Source: Eubacterium uniforme (lineage in GTDB: Bacteria > Bacillota > Clostridia > Lachnospirales > Lachnospiraceae). Taken from it: a DNA stretch of 64,000 bases. Both the position numbers and the translations under genes were made by a program. Below, one piece after another: positions 63,580 through 64,000 of this stretch; position 1 is the first letter of the stretch, and each line of letters starts with the position of its first letter. Below the pieces are notes generated by a model. It made no database searches and was not told the origin of the DNA. It saw only the letters and a list, made by a program, of their open reading frames with translations. The stretch lies in contig NZ_FUXZ01000010.1 of the NCBI RefSeq assembly GCF_900167115.1, positions 62,001 to 126,000 of the forward strand, given 5' to 3'.

Positions 63580-63592
63580 ATGTCTCAATAAA

Positions 63593-63681
63593 GCAAAAGG
63601 GAGTAGCTTACAAGTTACTTGGTGCTCAAATCGTCAGTACGATTTTATCCGGTTTGAGCTAATCAAAGCGAGACTTTTGCC
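63593..63681 (+). promoter_or_regulatory. yybP-ykoY manganese riboswitch aptamer
   Basis: The basal stem GCAAAAG pairs with CTTTTGC (63593-63599 with 63674-63680). GGGAGTAGCTT follows the 5' strand; TCGTCAGTAC (63631-63640) and AGCGAGACTTTTGC close the aptamer. These are the two conserved loop segments of the Mn2+-sensing yybP-ykoY class. High manganese would switch on the gene that follows, usually an exporter. Confidence 0.92.
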
Positions 63682-63716
63682 GAACGTTTAATACGTTTGG
63701 CAAAGGTCTCTTTTTT
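63669..63716 (+). terminator. Riboswitch expression-platform terminator
   Basis: GAGACTTTTGCCGAACG (63670 on) pairs with CGTTTGGCAAAGGTCTC and is followed by TTTTTT. It shares the GAGACTTTTGC strand with the aptamer's basal stem, so the two folds exclude each other. Confidence 0.9.
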
Positions 63717-63792
63717 GTTATATAAAGATATTTATATAACTGATACGCTTCCCATGATATTTGCTTTAGGAAAGCGTTTTTTAATTTATTTT

Positions 63793-63967
63793 AAAGGAGG
63801 TGAATATATTAACTACTTACTAACAAAGAATGAAAAACGCAAATTTGTTTTCGGCGTGGGAAACCGAAAAGGCTCCTTAAGGGCGAAAAGGAGCGAGGAG
63901 TATAATTTTAATATATAGGAGATCCGGAGCTAGTTTAGCTCCGTGACCTCCAATAAATGAAAAAATA
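63793..63967 (+). promoter_or_regulatory. Structured leader between the riboswitch and the last gene
   Basis: A strong AAAGGAGG (63793-63800) has no ATG at the right distance; an ATT at 63808 would open a 36-codon basic peptide ending at 63918. Three hairpins follow: 63848-63870, 63872-63894 and the perfect CGGAGCTA-GTT-TAGCTCCG at 63925-63943, the last enclosed by GGAG (63918-63921) and CTCC (63948-63951). That pairing would hide the only possible ribosome binding site for the next gene. This looks like a second layer of control. Confidence 0.45.
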
Positions 63968-64000
63968 ATGGAAAAGATAAACGGAAATGAAAAAAATTAT
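63968..64000 (+). CDS. Start of a riboswitch-controlled gene, cut by the window end
   Basis: Only 11 codons are visible, beginning MEKINGNEKNY, and the frame is open at the window end. No good ribosome binding site lies nearby; a three-codon frame MKK (63957-63968) overlaps the start as TAATG and could couple translation. Behind a manganese riboswitch one expects a manganese or calcium P-type ATPase or another exporter, but the sequence shown does not decide this. Confidence 0.45.
   Translation, partial: MEKINGNEKNY

Noticed and set aside
63830-63880. 16-codon leader peptide beginning at ATG 63830
   Set aside because: The nearest ribosome binding site is 29 bases away, and the frame cuts through the hairpins.
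63901-63967. Fluoride-type riboswitch before the last gene
   Set aside because: The GGAG...TGACCTCC end recalls the fluoride class, but the 5' pseudoknot strands are missing.

Overview
The window is low-GC, Gram-positive DNA, most likely from a Lachnospiraceae member (Clostridia). The grounds are A/T-rich codon use and strong AGGAGG-type ribosome binding sites; lysine-rich BspA-type leucine-rich-repeat surface proteins; a GlgC/GlgD pair; and the families DUF4867, DUF3793 and DUF4886, which I know mainly from this group. I see no rRNA, tRNA, CRISPR array, phage or transposase gene.

Layout. 1-8.2 kb: the 3' part of a surface LRR protein, glutamate dehydrogenase behind a leader hairpin, an SGNH/DUF4886 protein and a membrane lipase, then three regulators (NrtR-like pseudo-Nudix, MerR/GyrI, AraC). 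8.2-12.9 kb: a MATE pump with a co-transcribed epimerase and an orphan protein, bracketed by two giant foldback (hairpin) elements of one family. 12.9-17.9 kb: an ABC exporter (ATPase plus two permeases) with a NarL-type two-component system. 17.9-25.8 kb: SseB-like and DUF4867 proteins, a tandem pair of covarying multi-hairpin units, a D,D-carboxypeptidase, and two paralogous ECF sigma/anti-sigma modules separated by a nearly identical 300-bp direct repeat carrying a truncated carboxypeptidase copy; then an M29 aminopeptidase. 25.9-34.7 kb: orphan secreted protein, second MATE pump, cell-wall amidase, asnS, a YhaO/YhaN (SbcD/SbcC-like) pair and a patatin. 34.8-39.7 kb, minus strand: prs, DnaC-like loader and DnaD protein downstream of DnaA-box-like sites, and murC. 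40.0-42.7 kb: glgC, glgD, spoVG. 43-54.6 kb: MoxR/DUF58/transglutaminase operon, pth, mfd, a PrsA-like lipoprotein, a second carboxypeptidase and a Dabb protein. 54.7-64 kb: a large subtilase, a secreted Fn3-like protein, flavodoxin plus DUF3793 behind a palindromic operator, an esterase and MIF-like tautomerase, a third ECF module, and a manganese (yybP-ykoY) riboswitch leading into a gene cut by the window end.

The most interesting signals are not genes: (i) a dispersed 23-bp palindrome CTTAGTAT-N7-ATACTAAG, whose half-sites also cover the -10 box of the NrtR-like regulator gene; (ii) two ~400-bp foldback elements that share their interior but whose long outer arms differ in sequence while staying self-complementary; (iii) a tandem ~141-bp unit with GAA-triloop hairpins and compensatory changes; (iv) direct repeats flanking an ECF module; and (v) an ECF-like promoter TGTCAC-N16-GTGT kept in both paralogous sigma operons. 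Start sites were moved from the longest reading frame wherever a ribosome binding site indicated it. All family assignments are by reading motifs; no database search was run.
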